A stretch of 64,000 bases of DNA from NCBI RefSeq assembly GCF_028750875.1, contig NW_026542599.1, positions 27,454,484 through 27,518,483 of the forward strand. Direction: 5' to 3'. Below, piece after piece: positions 36,942 through 47,776 of the stretch. This stretch comes from Macrosteles quadrilineatus. Lineage: Eukaryota; Arthropoda; Insecta; Hemiptera; Cicadellidae. A model generated the notes under the pieces. It worked only from the letters and a program-made list of their open reading frames with translations, was not told the origin of the DNA and ran no database searches. A program made the translations under genes and the position numbers. Positions within the stretch are counted from its first letter, which is position 1; every line of letters starts with the position of its first letter.

Positions 36942-38625
36942 TCTTATATATTAAAAAAATTTGGTTTTTCTTTTCCGAGTTCGATTGGCTCTTCTACCGG
37001 ACCGATTTTCATGATTGAGGTCTCAAATTGAAGGTATGCACGCACAGATTTGCCATCAAGCATCGGCATATATTTATCTATAATCCCACTCGGCTGATAC
37101 GTAAAAGAAATTTGCTCCCCATGTATTTCTTATGGGAGTTAAATTTGGTTTATCTTTGCCGAGTTAGATTGGCTCTTCTACCCGACCGATTTTCATGATT
37201 GAGGTCTCAAATTGAAGGTATGCACGCACAGATTTGCCATCAAGCATCGGCATATATTTATCTATAATCCCACTCGGCTGGTACGTAAAAGAAATTTGCT
37301 CCCCATGTATTTCTTATGGGAGTTAAATTTGGTTTATCTTTGCCGAGTTCGATTGGCTCTTCTACCCGACCGATTTTCATGATTGAGGTCTCAAATTGAA
37401 GGTATGCACGCACAGATTTGCCATCAAGCATCGGCATATATTTATCTATAATCCCACTCGGCTTATACGTAAAAGAAATTTGCTCCCCATGTATTTCTTA
37501 TGGGAGTTAAATTTGGTTTATCTTTGCCGAGTTCGATTGGCTCTTCTAACCGACCGATTTTCATGATTGAGGTCTCAAATTGAAGGTATGCACGCACAGA
37601 TTTGCCATCAAGCATCGGCATATATTTATCTATAATCCCACTCGGCTTATACGTAAAAGAAATTTACTCCCCATGTATTTCCTATGGGAGCTAAATTTAG
37701 TTTATCTTTGCCGAGTTCGATTGGCTCTTCTACCCGACTGATTTTCATGATTGAGGTCTCAAATTGAAGGTATGCACGCACAGATTTGCCATCAAGCATC
37801 GGCATATATTTATCTATAATCCCACTCGGCTTATACGTAAAAGAAATTTGCTCCCCATGTATTTCCTATGGGAGTTAAATTTAGTTTATCTTTGCCGAGT
37901 TCGATTGGCTCTTCTACCCGACCGATTTTCATGATTGAGGTCTCAAATTGAAGGTATGCACGCACAGATTTGCCATCAAGCATCGGCATATATTTATCTA
38001 TAATCCCACTCGGCTTATACGTAAAAGAAATTTGCTCCCCATGTATTTCTTATGGGAGTTAAATTTGGTTTCTCTTTTCCAAGTTCGATTGGCCCTTCTA
38101 CCCGACCGATTTTCATGATTGAGGTCTCAAATTGAAGGTATGCACGCACCGATTTGCCATCAAGCATCGGCATATATTTACCTACTGTATTGTTCGACCA
38201 AAAAACGTAATTTGATTCATTTTCGGATTCTTTCTTCAATTTAAGATGTATTTCACCAGTTATATAATTATATAATCCTATATATTTTGGTCTAAGGACC
38301 TCCAGAGAAATACCGGCTTTCATTTAAGCTATTAGTTTTTCAAATCGGGCGAGTTTCAAGCAAACGCAAGGTGAACAACAAACATTTTTTTTATATAAGG
38401 TATTTCTATGAGTAACAATCAATAGCTCCAGTAATGTTGAGGTTTTTTATACGTTTTAGACTCAAAATAATCAGTCAATTATAGGCTTTAATTTGAGCTA
38501 TTGATCGTTTGAATCAGTTAAGCTCAAGATACTGTTTTACTCAATCAAAAATCATGAACTTGGTTAGGCCTATATCTCGGATATTATATTCATTTTATCG
38601 CTGCGGAGCAGCATGGGTCCTCTAG
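36942..38625 (+). mobile_element. Complete non-autonomous Helitron carrying a 184-bp tandem array
   Basis: The 5' end is TCTTATATATTAAA at 36942, preceded by A. The 3' end has a hairpin GCTGC-GGA-GCAGC (38600-38612), nine bases, and CTAG (38622-38625) followed by T. The A^T insertion site, TC start, subterminal hairpin and CTAG end are the defining Helitron hallmarks, and there are no inverted termini. The 1684-bp body lacks Rep/helicase coding, so it is non-autonomous. Most of it (about 36957-38180) is a 184-bp tandem array; the remainder (38181-38599) is unique AT-rich sequence. Helitrons with internal tandem arrays are known. The repeat core recurs at 62276-62360. Confidence 0.8.
36957..38180 (+). 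repeat. 184-bp tandem array, about 6.7 units
   Basis: The reference word TCGATTGGCT (or a one-base variant) falls at 36981, 37165, 37349, 37533, 37717, 37901 and 38085, exactly 184 bp apart each time. Internal units differ by only a few substitutions and no indels. Each unit has a small dyad around CTCCCCAT...ATGGGAG and complementary GCCGAGT / ACTCGGC words. First and last units share TTTTCC where internal units have TTTGCC. 184 is not a multiple of 3, so no reading frame runs through the array. Confidence 0.95.
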
Positions 38626-39430
38626 TTGTTCTTCTTGTGATAACAATGTGAAATGAAATCCCAGTGTGTAGCAATCAATAGCAAACAAAGTAACTTAGCC
38701 TTGCCGTATCAACGTAACTTTTCTCCCAGATTCTAACATAAACTGAACAAAATATAAGGCTTATAACTCGATAATTGAGTGTTGAATTTAAGACTCAAAT
38801 TTAGGAGTCTCTAACAACGCTCATATAAACTAGGATTATAGTAAGCCTATTATATTTTAAGCTAACAACACAACCACGTAGAATTTATTTTTTTTGTATT
38901 CCACAATAAGCACATACATACAGTTTAATCATCAAACCTTTTCAGAGTTTGGATAAAATATTCATACATGTAATCTTACAACAATTAGTCCCTTGCTCGG
39001 TCTTACCATTAGAATAACCGTAACAGCTTATTCCCTATATGGAAAATATGCTAAAATAAACAACTTTGAAATATTTCTTTTCTTATATCCACAACATTTT
39101 ACAAAAAAGTAATAAATTTGAGGAACACTCAACTTTGTAAATTAAGCTTAATCGCATCATACAATATAGAATTACACAGCTTAGGTGTTTCAACTTCATT
39201 TGGAGAAATTACTCTCTCGATCTACAATTTATTAATGCAAAATCTTACACATCTGGTTTGTACACTAACAACTTCAGTGGTGAACAAATTTGGATATATT
39301 TGTATACTTATGAAACATCTTGAAACTCAAATACTAATACCAAAAATGAAATGTTTATTGCTGGAAAAGTAAACAATTAACACAAAACCATTTGAATGTG
39401 GTAAACATCACATAAAACACATTTTAGCCT
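38626..39430. other. AT-rich non-coding stretch
   Basis: Nothing recognised. The frame at 39118-39372 has no motif. Confidence 0.4.
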
Positions 39431-39548
39431 GTGATTTGCATACAGATGTCCTTTGACATAATGAGAGTTGCTATGTCATATTTCGACCTCTCGTTAGTGC
39501 CATATGATGGCATCACTGACTCAACCAACCAATATGTCACAGTGTATC
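39431..39548 (+). repeat. Dispersed repeat R1, copy 2
   Basis: Counterpart of 14229-14356. The CRE-like TGACGTCA of copy 1 is degraded here. Confidence 0.7.
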
Positions 39549-41359
39549 AATCAAGCTATCAAGCTTCGTATAGTTACATCAAACTACTTTACATTGTTCA
39601 TTTTGGGGGAAGAAAACTAAAGTTCAACCTCTCGAATCTAATAAATCAATCATTTCCCAACCAAACTTTATAACCATTCCCTAAATGAAGCCTATTTTGA
39701 AACTTGTGGCAAGTAAAAATGTAAAAACTAGAAATCACTTTAATAAGTTAATTATAAGAATACAAAAAAAAAAAAAAACTTTATCTTACAAATGACGAAG
39801 GAATACAATAATACAAAGCTATGTTTGGTTAAGTTGTAATATATTTTTCCATTCGAGAAAGATTTTTCTGGAGACATAACGAACATTTCTGTCAAATAGC
39901 CTTTCCTTGTAAACAATTATTTTTTGCAAAAAGTAATATTTTAAGTATTTTTACAACTTGCGGTGAAAATACAAATACAAATTATTGTAAAGGAAAATAA
40001 TTAAACTTTGTTAATATATCACATCAAACAACTGGAAAAATGTTAAGTTTCAGATTAATTTGGAAAAATAATTTGACTCCATCGTAAAGGAGCTTTTACC
40101 ACGTAAATACTTAATGTTTAACTAGTATTTATGATTTCGGACTTATGTGAGTTATCGTACGTGTTTAAAAAATTTATATTTTATATAATTTAAAACAACA
40201 ATTTATGTTGTTATAGACAATAATTTTAACAAAAAGTCGGGTTTTGAAATAAAAATTGTTTAAAACACAACGTTAGTATTTAACTAACAATATCCTAAGA
40301 AATGTGTTCAATCTTCTTAAGAATGTTAAATGGAAAACTCAGTAACTGATGGAGAAAAACGACATTTCGATAAATGTATTGATCAATTGAATTTTGTTCT
40401 GCAGTAAATAAAATACTATTATTACTTTTTTTAAATCAAATTCATAAACATAATATTAACTCGTTGTGCTTTGGACTTCATTTTATCGAGACATGCTCAT
40501 GCTATAGCACTTGTAATTGGTTTTAAACTTAATGGTTTCTTTTTAGCTCGTGGTATCTTTTTATATATAACAACAACTTGCATCAAATGTCTAAAAAAGT
40601 TTTTTTTCTTTCAAAAAAGTATCAATTATAATTAAAATATAACTTCAAGCTGTTGATTGTTAAAATAAGTAAAGAATCGTAACGAGCTCAACAACTGTTT
40701 TAGAAACTAGTTCATGCCATGTACTAATAAACATGTAATTTAACTGTTATCCGGGTGAATGGAGCTATGTTTAGGCTTCAAATTCTTGGTATCACAATTG
40801 TTGGGAGTATTGAGAGTAATGTTGAGAGTTATTTGGGTTCAATAAGCGCAATCCACATGTTTTTGAATACCACTTTGAATTCCCTGAAACCTTACATAAT
40901 ATACTATTTATAAAGAAATATATTTTTGCTCTGTGTCCATGTTTGTAGTCAGACATTAGATTTTCCAATTAAATTCCACAGTTCAGTAGCTTAATGGTTT
41001 CAGGAAGGAAATATAAACTTATTAAAACCTTTCTAGTCATTTGATAACTGTATTTGACTTTTTTTTTACAAAGAAAATGTATTGTTTATAAATTTAATTA
41101 TTGAAAACTGTTGTTCCAGATCAGTGTACTGTGACTCCCTATCAAAGAGAGCAAGGTAAGAAGCTTTTTTTTGAACCTGAACACTTTTAATGACACTTTT
41201 TATTTGAAATTTTGCTAATTTTATCAATATTTTATATATTAACATTAGCTATAAATAGAATGTGACGTAAATGTATCACATATAAGGTAATAATGTAATT
41301 TATATAAAATAATATGTATAATTTAAATTCATATTAAATTTATATTTATAATAGAATTT
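39549..41359. other. AT-rich non-coding stretch
   Basis: Nothing recognised. Confidence 0.45.
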
Positions 41360-41895
41360 TCACTATTCTTTAAGTATTTGTAATTACTTCAAAATGAGGC
41401 GTCACTTGAAGGGGGTTTACATTTAAAGTTTTTGAGTTGTCCCCTTTTTGGGGACACTCAAAAATTTCAAAATCATTAAATTAAACTACCTGCTAAGGTT
41501 GCCTGGCCACCAAAAGGACAACTCTATAATATTTACTTAGGAACAAATTCAAGGGAGGAAAGTTACTTTTTATTACACAATAATATTAATGTAACAGTAA
41601 CGTCATTAATCTTTTATGGGACTACCATTTTGGATAGAGAAGAGATAACGATCTCTAGTTTTCACAATTCTTTAAGTTTTTGTAAACACTTCAAAATGAG
41701 GTGTCACTTGAAGAGAGTTTACGTTTAAAACTGTTGAGTTGCCCCACAAATCCCCCCTTTTTGGGGACTCTCAAAAATTTCAAAATCAGTAAATGAACCT
41801 TCCTGCTAAGATTGCAAGACCACCAAAAGGATATCTTTGTATATTTACTTAGAAAAATATTAGAGGGGGGGGGGGGTTCTTGACTTTTTATTCAC
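41360..41895 (+). mobile_element. Two-copy direct repeat ending in CACCCTGTA
   Basis: Copies at about 41362-41545 and 41668-41865 share ACTTCAAAATGAGG, GTCACTTGAAG, TTTTTGGGGAC, TCAAAAATTTCAAAATCA, CCTGCTAAG and CCACCAAAAGGA in order. The second ends in a G run (41865-41877) and TTCACCCTGTA (about 41890-41901). It is related to 26880-27066 by its end. It is probably a decayed DNA element with an internal duplication. Confidence 0.6.
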
Positions 41896-42264
41896 CCTGT
41901 AGAATCTAAATTTTGTTTATTTACTTCCCTGTGTGATCACAGTTTTTCAATTTTTTTTTTAATAGGACTATAGGCACTATAATTAATCAACCTATTGTTT
42001 AAGAATTTTTTGTCCATTTCAACTGAGCAATCTAAATTATGTTACAGTTAGTGCATAGTAATATGAGGCTATGTTTTTTGCTTGGTTGTAAATGAAAGGC
42101 CTACTGTAATAGGACAGATTTTTTTACGACAAAATTCTGTATTAGTTTAATTAGTAAATAACTACTCACTATTCTTTCATTGATTCTTATGTTAAATCCC
42201 ACATTGAGAGCAAGCTATCACCAGACTCCGAGTCACTTGATCTGTGATGCAAATTTAGCCTAAT
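41896..42264. other. AT-rich non-coding stretch
   Basis: Nothing recognised. Confidence 0.4.
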
Positions 42265-42392
42265 GATGCTGTGGTGAGAGCTTTGAAAGTAGACCACGTG
42301 GCTGATCTGTGGTAAATATTGACTGAAACTCATTTGCCACTACGTCTGTTGGTAGGCTACATGGCAACTCGCCTACACAGTATTATGTATGA
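42265..42392 (+). repeat. Dispersed repeat R2, copy 2
   Basis: Counterpart of 28754-28880, same orientation. Confidence 0.75.
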
Positions 42393-42678
42393 CACACACA
42401 AAAGGGGTATAAAGGGTGTTGTTTAGGCCTACGCAACCAAAATTAAATGTAACATAAGACACCGCATCTCACACTTTGGTCTCACTATATTATTTGTTTC
42501 ATTGCAAATCAGCTGATATGCATTGTTGCATAGTTATCTATGAGTTTTATTGTTATTGGGAATTTATTGTAAACGAGTCTCAACTCGCCGTTTCCGCAAG
42601 TTCTACAATAAATCATCAATTACGCGAAATCTAATAGATAGCTAGAACGATGCATATTAGAAGACCGGCAATGAAGTA

Positions 42679-42712
42679 AAAAAAAAAAAAATATATATAT
42701 ATATATATATAC
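42679..42712. repeat. Poly(A)-(AT)n microsatellite
   Basis: A run of about 13 A followed by about 10 AT units. Confidence 0.9.
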
Positions 42713-44156
42713 CATCATAATGACCTAGTTGTGTTGTTAAAATGTAATTCACGGTAGTTGTAATTATTTCTAAAATACACCTTGCAACTATAATTAAGTA
42801 GCCTACTTTCAAAGACCCAATATAAACAAAAAAATAAAACAATAATGTAAGAATTTGCATGTCCCTTATTTTCAACCTAGCACGCTAAGCCCCAGAACCG
42901 TTTTACATTATACTAAGTCCTATTATATGTTGAATTCAGCATTATCAGTGTACATAAAATAGGGCAAAATCAGTGTTTATTTTATGTTTTATTTGACGAA
43001 TCTATCTCATGTTACTGACAGTAAAAGGCTATTTTGAGAACACATGGGATCAGAATGTATATTTTCCCCCTTTAGATGCATTTTAATGCTGTGTATGGCC
43101 ATTACCTAAAACAAGCTAGTATAGGGGTTTTAATTTGTGAGACTTGTATCTTCTATAACAGCTGCAGCTTCAAAATAAAAATGACACCTTAAAACCATGA
43201 CAAAGGGATGATCTTTTGACTCTTTTACGAGATTTTTTACTATTTTATTAAAACAGAATGACGGTAGCGCTCTAGTCAAAAAAATGAATAACAAGGAAAT
43301 ATTGCTGAAACCTCTTTAAACATGGACACTTTGCTCATAAAATTGTCTCTTCTTAGCGAACAGCTTATTTGTTTTAATCCACAAACCCTTCCCAAGGATC
43401 CTTTGACCCTTGCTATACACAAGTTTTTGTAACGGAAGCCTTTTTACATGGAAATAAGATTCCTGAACGTATAAGAATTACTTCATTTGAGGAAATTGTT
43501 AGGGGAAACTAACGACTAGATTTCAACCACAAATGCGCCATTTACAAACTTTGCCGTTGCACTAATATCTTTCAGTCACTACAAATCCAGTTCCAAGCCT
43601 CCGAATATTATATAGATTAAAATAAAAAAGTAAAAGTCTAGATTAAATAAAAAATCTTTTTTTTAATTAACTATAATTTTTTAGAAGGTTATTAGTGCAA
43701 TAAACGTCAAATTCATGCCTAGATATTTACTTCATTGAATATTTTTTCATTACTATAGTGAACTTCAGTCATTTTTCAAGATACATAACGTGGTATACAT
43801 TTGAATGTAATTAACATAGATATATAACTAGTTAAATATGGATGGTAATTAAAGGTGAAGTTGGTGGAAACCCCATTTGGCTTTATATAATTCTTGGGAT
43901 CGCAAACTTAATTATAATATTATTTTAATACACTTTAAGTTGAAAAATTATGTAGGGAATAAGTTTACGTTTTTAAGATTTTGGATATGACTTAACAACC
44001 ATGAATAAGCTTATCTTGCATTTTGTGTAAAGTAGTACGTAATTCCGTAATTTTCCTCTGATTAAACAGTTGTAAGCTCATTTATGATTTTAATTTATAA
44101 CTAGGGTAACTTTCAAATTGAGAATCATATGCAGGGTGAACCCATTGGATCAATAT
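42713..44156. other. AT-rich non-coding stretch
   Basis: Nothing recognised. Confidence 0.45.
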
Positions 44157-44237
44157 AACACGAGTTAAGTACACTAGGAAACATACTAGTTATAACTAGT
44201 ATAACTAGTATGTTTCCTAGTGTACTTAACTCGTGTT
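44157..44237. repeat. 81-bp palindrome with perfect 38-bp arms
   Basis: The left arm (44157-44194) and right arm (44200-44237) are exact reverse complements around ACTAG. The arms begin AACACGAGTTAAG. No target-site duplication was recognised at the borders. It would extrude as a strong cruciform or, if transcribed, a long hairpin. Confidence 0.92.
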
Positions 44238-44750
44238 AAGTCATTATAGTGGTTATACTGGTTATAGTGTTGTTATATCATACTGCAGCCCTAAATTTTA
44301 TATTTTCAAAATAATTATTTAAAATAATCCTTTATTTGAATTTCTTTTGATGGGTGAAATTTAAAATAAGATAATAAAATGTATTCAAACATTAAAACAT
44401 TAGTGATATCTGCAAGAGTTTCTTTCTCCAAGTAAATGCGTTTTCCTATTGAATGTTCAACTTTGCAAACAAGGCTTAGTAACATTTATCTTTCATAATC
44501 AAATTAGCTTATAATTTCTGTAATTTTATGTTTGGATGTTTGCTTTTTAAATTACTTAATCATTATCTTACTTTTGTTATGTTTTATTATATGTTGATAT
44601 TGTGTTTATTTTAACACCGTGTGCACAAATATAACCGAAATACGCGCCAGCCTATTTGCATGTCTTTCTATTTCACATTGTAAGAAGTAAAAGAGTCGTG
44701 TGCTATATTTTTTCGTTATTCACTAACACCATCAACCTGCAACCGAGCAG
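44238..44750. other. AT-rich non-coding stretch
   Basis: Nothing recognised. Confidence 0.4.
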
Positions 44751-44751
44751 G

Positions 44752-44858
44752 ACCCCGTATCGGGGAGCCCGTATTGCGCCAGAGAGTCCAGGTAGCAGGC
44801 CCGTACTGCGCCAGCACTATAATCTACCACCCAAAATCAGACCTGTACTGCGCCAGAG
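44752..44858 (+). repeat. GC-rich spaced motif CCCGTACTGCGCCAG, locus 1
   Basis: Copies of GCCCGTAYTGCGCCAG occur at 44767-44782, 44799-44814 and (ACCTGTACTG variant) 44841-44856, spaced 32 and 42 bp. TCCAGGTAG lies between the first two. The same motif, inverted, is at 50065-50122. The GC and CpG content contrasts strongly with the surroundings. The overlapping open frame reads RPVLRQ twice only because of the repeat. Confidence 0.85.
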
Positions 44859-44951
44859 CGGCCTTTTCTTTGTAATAATATTTCTGAGAGAAACTGCCCT
44901 ATTAATGAGTCTGAGAGTTAATTTAGTGTTATATAAACACTCTGTGACTTA

Positions 44952-45230
44952 TCCTACTAATATTATATAACTAAACTATTATATATCCTAATATATTATA
45001 TAATATATATATAACAAAGTCGTTTTAGTTCAACAGTTTGTAACTCGAGACCGGCTGGATCGATTTTAATGATTTCTGATTTGTTGGATTCGAGCTTGAT
45101 TCGAAGTTGATTTTTCAGAGCCAGATAAGAAATTGTAGGTTTGGGATTTGAGGTTTGTAACACGTTAATTTATTTTCCTCAATGCTGTTAGGCAACTTAG
45201 ATTTCTTTTGGAACCCGAAAAGTTCCACCT
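44952..45230 (+). mobile_element. Helitron-like 5' end
   Basis: A then TCCTACTAATATTATATAA at 44952 resembles the 5' end at 4508 (minus strand). A second TCCTAATATATTATATAA follows near 44985. Further in, CTCGAGACCGGCTGGATCGA and TTTTAATGATTT are typical of sequence just inside insect Helitron 5' ends. No matching 3' hairpin and CTAG could be assigned. Confidence 0.45.
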
Positions 45231-45239
45231 ATTAATTTA

Positions 45240-45360
45240 TGCTAGGCCATGATGGTCGTGGTTCTATTACATAGCAAACCCCCATTGGTTATTGGAAGGA
45301 TTTGAACCTGGGACCTTGCGGACTAAAGCCCCGCGCTTTGCCACGATATCATCCCTCACA
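45240..45360 (-). mobile_element. tRNA-derived SINE, copy 2
   Basis: Minus strand: GGATGATATCGTGGCAAAGC (A-box region), an anticodon-like arm GCGGG-GCTTTAG-TCCGC and a clear B box GGTTCAAATCC (about 45299-45309). The body (CCAATGGGGG, ATAGAACCACGACC, GGCCTAGC) parallels 34205-34330. The arm suggests a tRNA-Lys-like origin, but this is uncertain because the head is degenerate. Confidence 0.65.
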
Positions 45361-45734
45361 TAAAGATATTCAGAGCGAATTAACAAATCAGTAGGGAAAT
45401 ATTTTTTCCGTTAATTTCGAAACATATCTAAGCGTTTTAACTATTCAATAAATAGCTTAATTTTATCCAGCTTTTTTGTCTGATGGATCTGATTTTTCGA
45501 AAATTTACTAGCAACTGGCCTAATACTCAACTAGTCTTACTCAACTTCAAAATTTAAAAAAATTGTAAAATTTGACTAATGCCACAACAAACCTTAAGAG
45601 GATTGAACCACTTCCCCTTCTACGCATTCTTTATTCTTTTAGTTATTGCATAAAAAATGCCCCCGGCGTAAATAAGACACGATTGACCGAAAGTCTACTT
45701 ATAATAATTACATGTTAAATTCAGGCAAGATAGG
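45361..45734. other. Non-coding stretch
   Basis: Nothing recognised. Confidence 0.4.
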
Positions 45735-45812
45735 AGACATATATATATACTCATATATATACCATATATATATCATATATATATATATATATATACCTCA
45801 TATATACTCTCT
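45735..45812. repeat. (AT)n microsatellite, interrupted
   Basis: TATATA runs interrupted by CTCA, CC and TC. Confidence 0.9.
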
Positions 45813-47700
45813 TGAGCACTAGGTCCTCACCAGTAAAGAATATTTTACTTTTCTATATTTGTTCACAAGTGTGCAGTTATCATGGTACCGCGTAGGTGTG
45901 TGTATGTTTTGCCTCTCAATTTATTCCAAATCCACCTCCTTATTTCACATTTGTATTAATCTCTTTACAAAAAATTGTCCTTAATGTCGTGACGACAATG
46001 TCTTTAGTTTTAAACGCATCTTGTGATTAAATCAAGAAGATGTTGTAATTCACTTATTGTATTACAAAATAATGGAAATAATGGATGGAAATACTTACGT
46101 TGCTGGTTTTGAATTGTCAATTAGAAAACAAAAATGTGAAGTTTTCATTGGAATAATTACTTTTTATATACCGAAACGAATACAAAAATTCAGAGAGCAC
46201 AGTACAAATTATATTATTGTTTCTTGAGTTTTCTATACTATGGTGATGACATTGACAAGAAGTTATACTGTAGTTCCAACATGTTTTCCTGAATTGGCTA
46301 GGTTAAAAAGTACTGCAGTTAAAATGACACAAATCAAATTATGGACAGCAGTACACTCTCAGGCTGATATTAGGTTGTCGGTTTGATTCAATTTAATTTG
46401 ATAATGCGAATTTTATTCCAAGAGTATGCTATTTGTTTTGTGCTAGACTAAAACAATACCTCGATACTATATTGAAACGCATATATTTCATTTTTCGAAT
46501 ACAAATTAAGGTTCAACTTGAATTTTTCATAAGGTTCTAGGATTTTCAAAGTTCTTGAAAGAAGCTTTCTCTAGACGCTATACACACCATGTATAGTTTG
46601 GCAAACCTCTCATTTCATTCCCAACAATCCGTTGTATGTACGGTACAGGCCCAGTTGTCGACCCACCTAGTGACTGTGATGGCTCAAGAAATATTTCTTC
46701 TCTGGTTCATTTAGGTGTTTCCGTTGAAATTGAGGATCATTCAATAGAACTGCAATGTCCGATTACAAAACATCTTAGTACATCTTGGTAAAATCATTTA
46801 CACAGTAAGAAAATATTAGTAAGCTATCTACTGTTTAATCTTCTAAATTAACACAGTTTTCACTGGGGACACACTTTATGTAGGATAATATAATTTCAAT
46901 GCTACTGCGCTGTGAAATATTAAGAATTAAACTTATATGATTTACAGAACCTGTCAGTAGTTCTAATTGTAAAATTTGTGATTGTTTGCCTGTTCTGTTT
47001 GTTCATGAAATGCCAATCGTATCACCACTATTAAACATTTTTTTGCATTTGTCGTGTTAAATATGTGTTGTAAAGTTTAAATTTACCATAGAAAAGCAAC
47101 TCAAGTGTTATTAACATGCTTACTGGAAGGCGTTTGAAAATAACATTATTAAAATACGAAACACAATTGTTACAATTTTTACTGCTGAAATGCAGGTCTA
47201 ATGTAAACTTAATATAAATACTGTAAATATATAAAACATCACAGACTATTATGGCATAGTCCAATGGTCTATTGGCTGTGATAACATTCAATATTGTATT
47301 TTTAGGCTACGCATGAATGGTTATGGAAGGAGGTAAAATTTGACTTCTGAAAGTTGTGTGAATGTTAATTCATTTAATACAATAATTATATCAGTATTAT
47401 CTGTAATAAAATTGAGGATTAAAGTTAATGTAACTCACCTAAGGTTCAGTTCAGAAATGTGTTGCTTTCAAATTTACATCATTAGTCAAGTTTTCAAAAC
47501 TTCCATCGATGCTGCAGTTTTGGTGTGAATATTCTTAGCAACTCTCAACATACGTACACAAACATGAAATAATAAAAGTGTATTAGGGTTTACTCAAATT
47601 GAGAAAATGTTTCATTTCATATTTCTGTAAATATATATATCTTCGTTTCTGTCAGTTTTAAGCTAATGCATATTAATTGAATCCTTATTGACCACATCAA
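45813..47700. other. AT-rich non-coding stretch
   Basis: Nothing recognised. The frame at 47031-47291 lacks motifs. Confidence 0.45.
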
Positions 47701-47763
47701 TCTTTAGATGGCAATTTGTAAGGGTAGCTAATTCCTAAACTAGCCGCCAGAGATATACCCCAA

Positions 47764-47776
47764 TGCCATCTGGTGG
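47764..47776 (-). promoter_or_regulatory. CTCF-consensus match
   Basis: Minus strand CCACCAGATGGCA fits the vertebrate CTCF core CCASYAGRKGGCR at every position. An AGATGGCA on the + strand (47706-47713) and CCGCCAGAG (47744-47752) lie nearby. A 13-bp match can arise by chance, and insect CTCF prefers a related but not identical motif. Confidence 0.3.

Noticed and set aside
36957..38180. Coding tandem repeat protein
   Set aside because: The 184-bp period is not divisible by 3 and stops occur in each unit, so no frame runs through the array.
44656..44970. Open frame with repeated RPVLRQ
   Set aside because: The repetition comes from the GC-rich DNA motif, which also appears inverted at 50 kb in a different reading frame; no protein family recognised.
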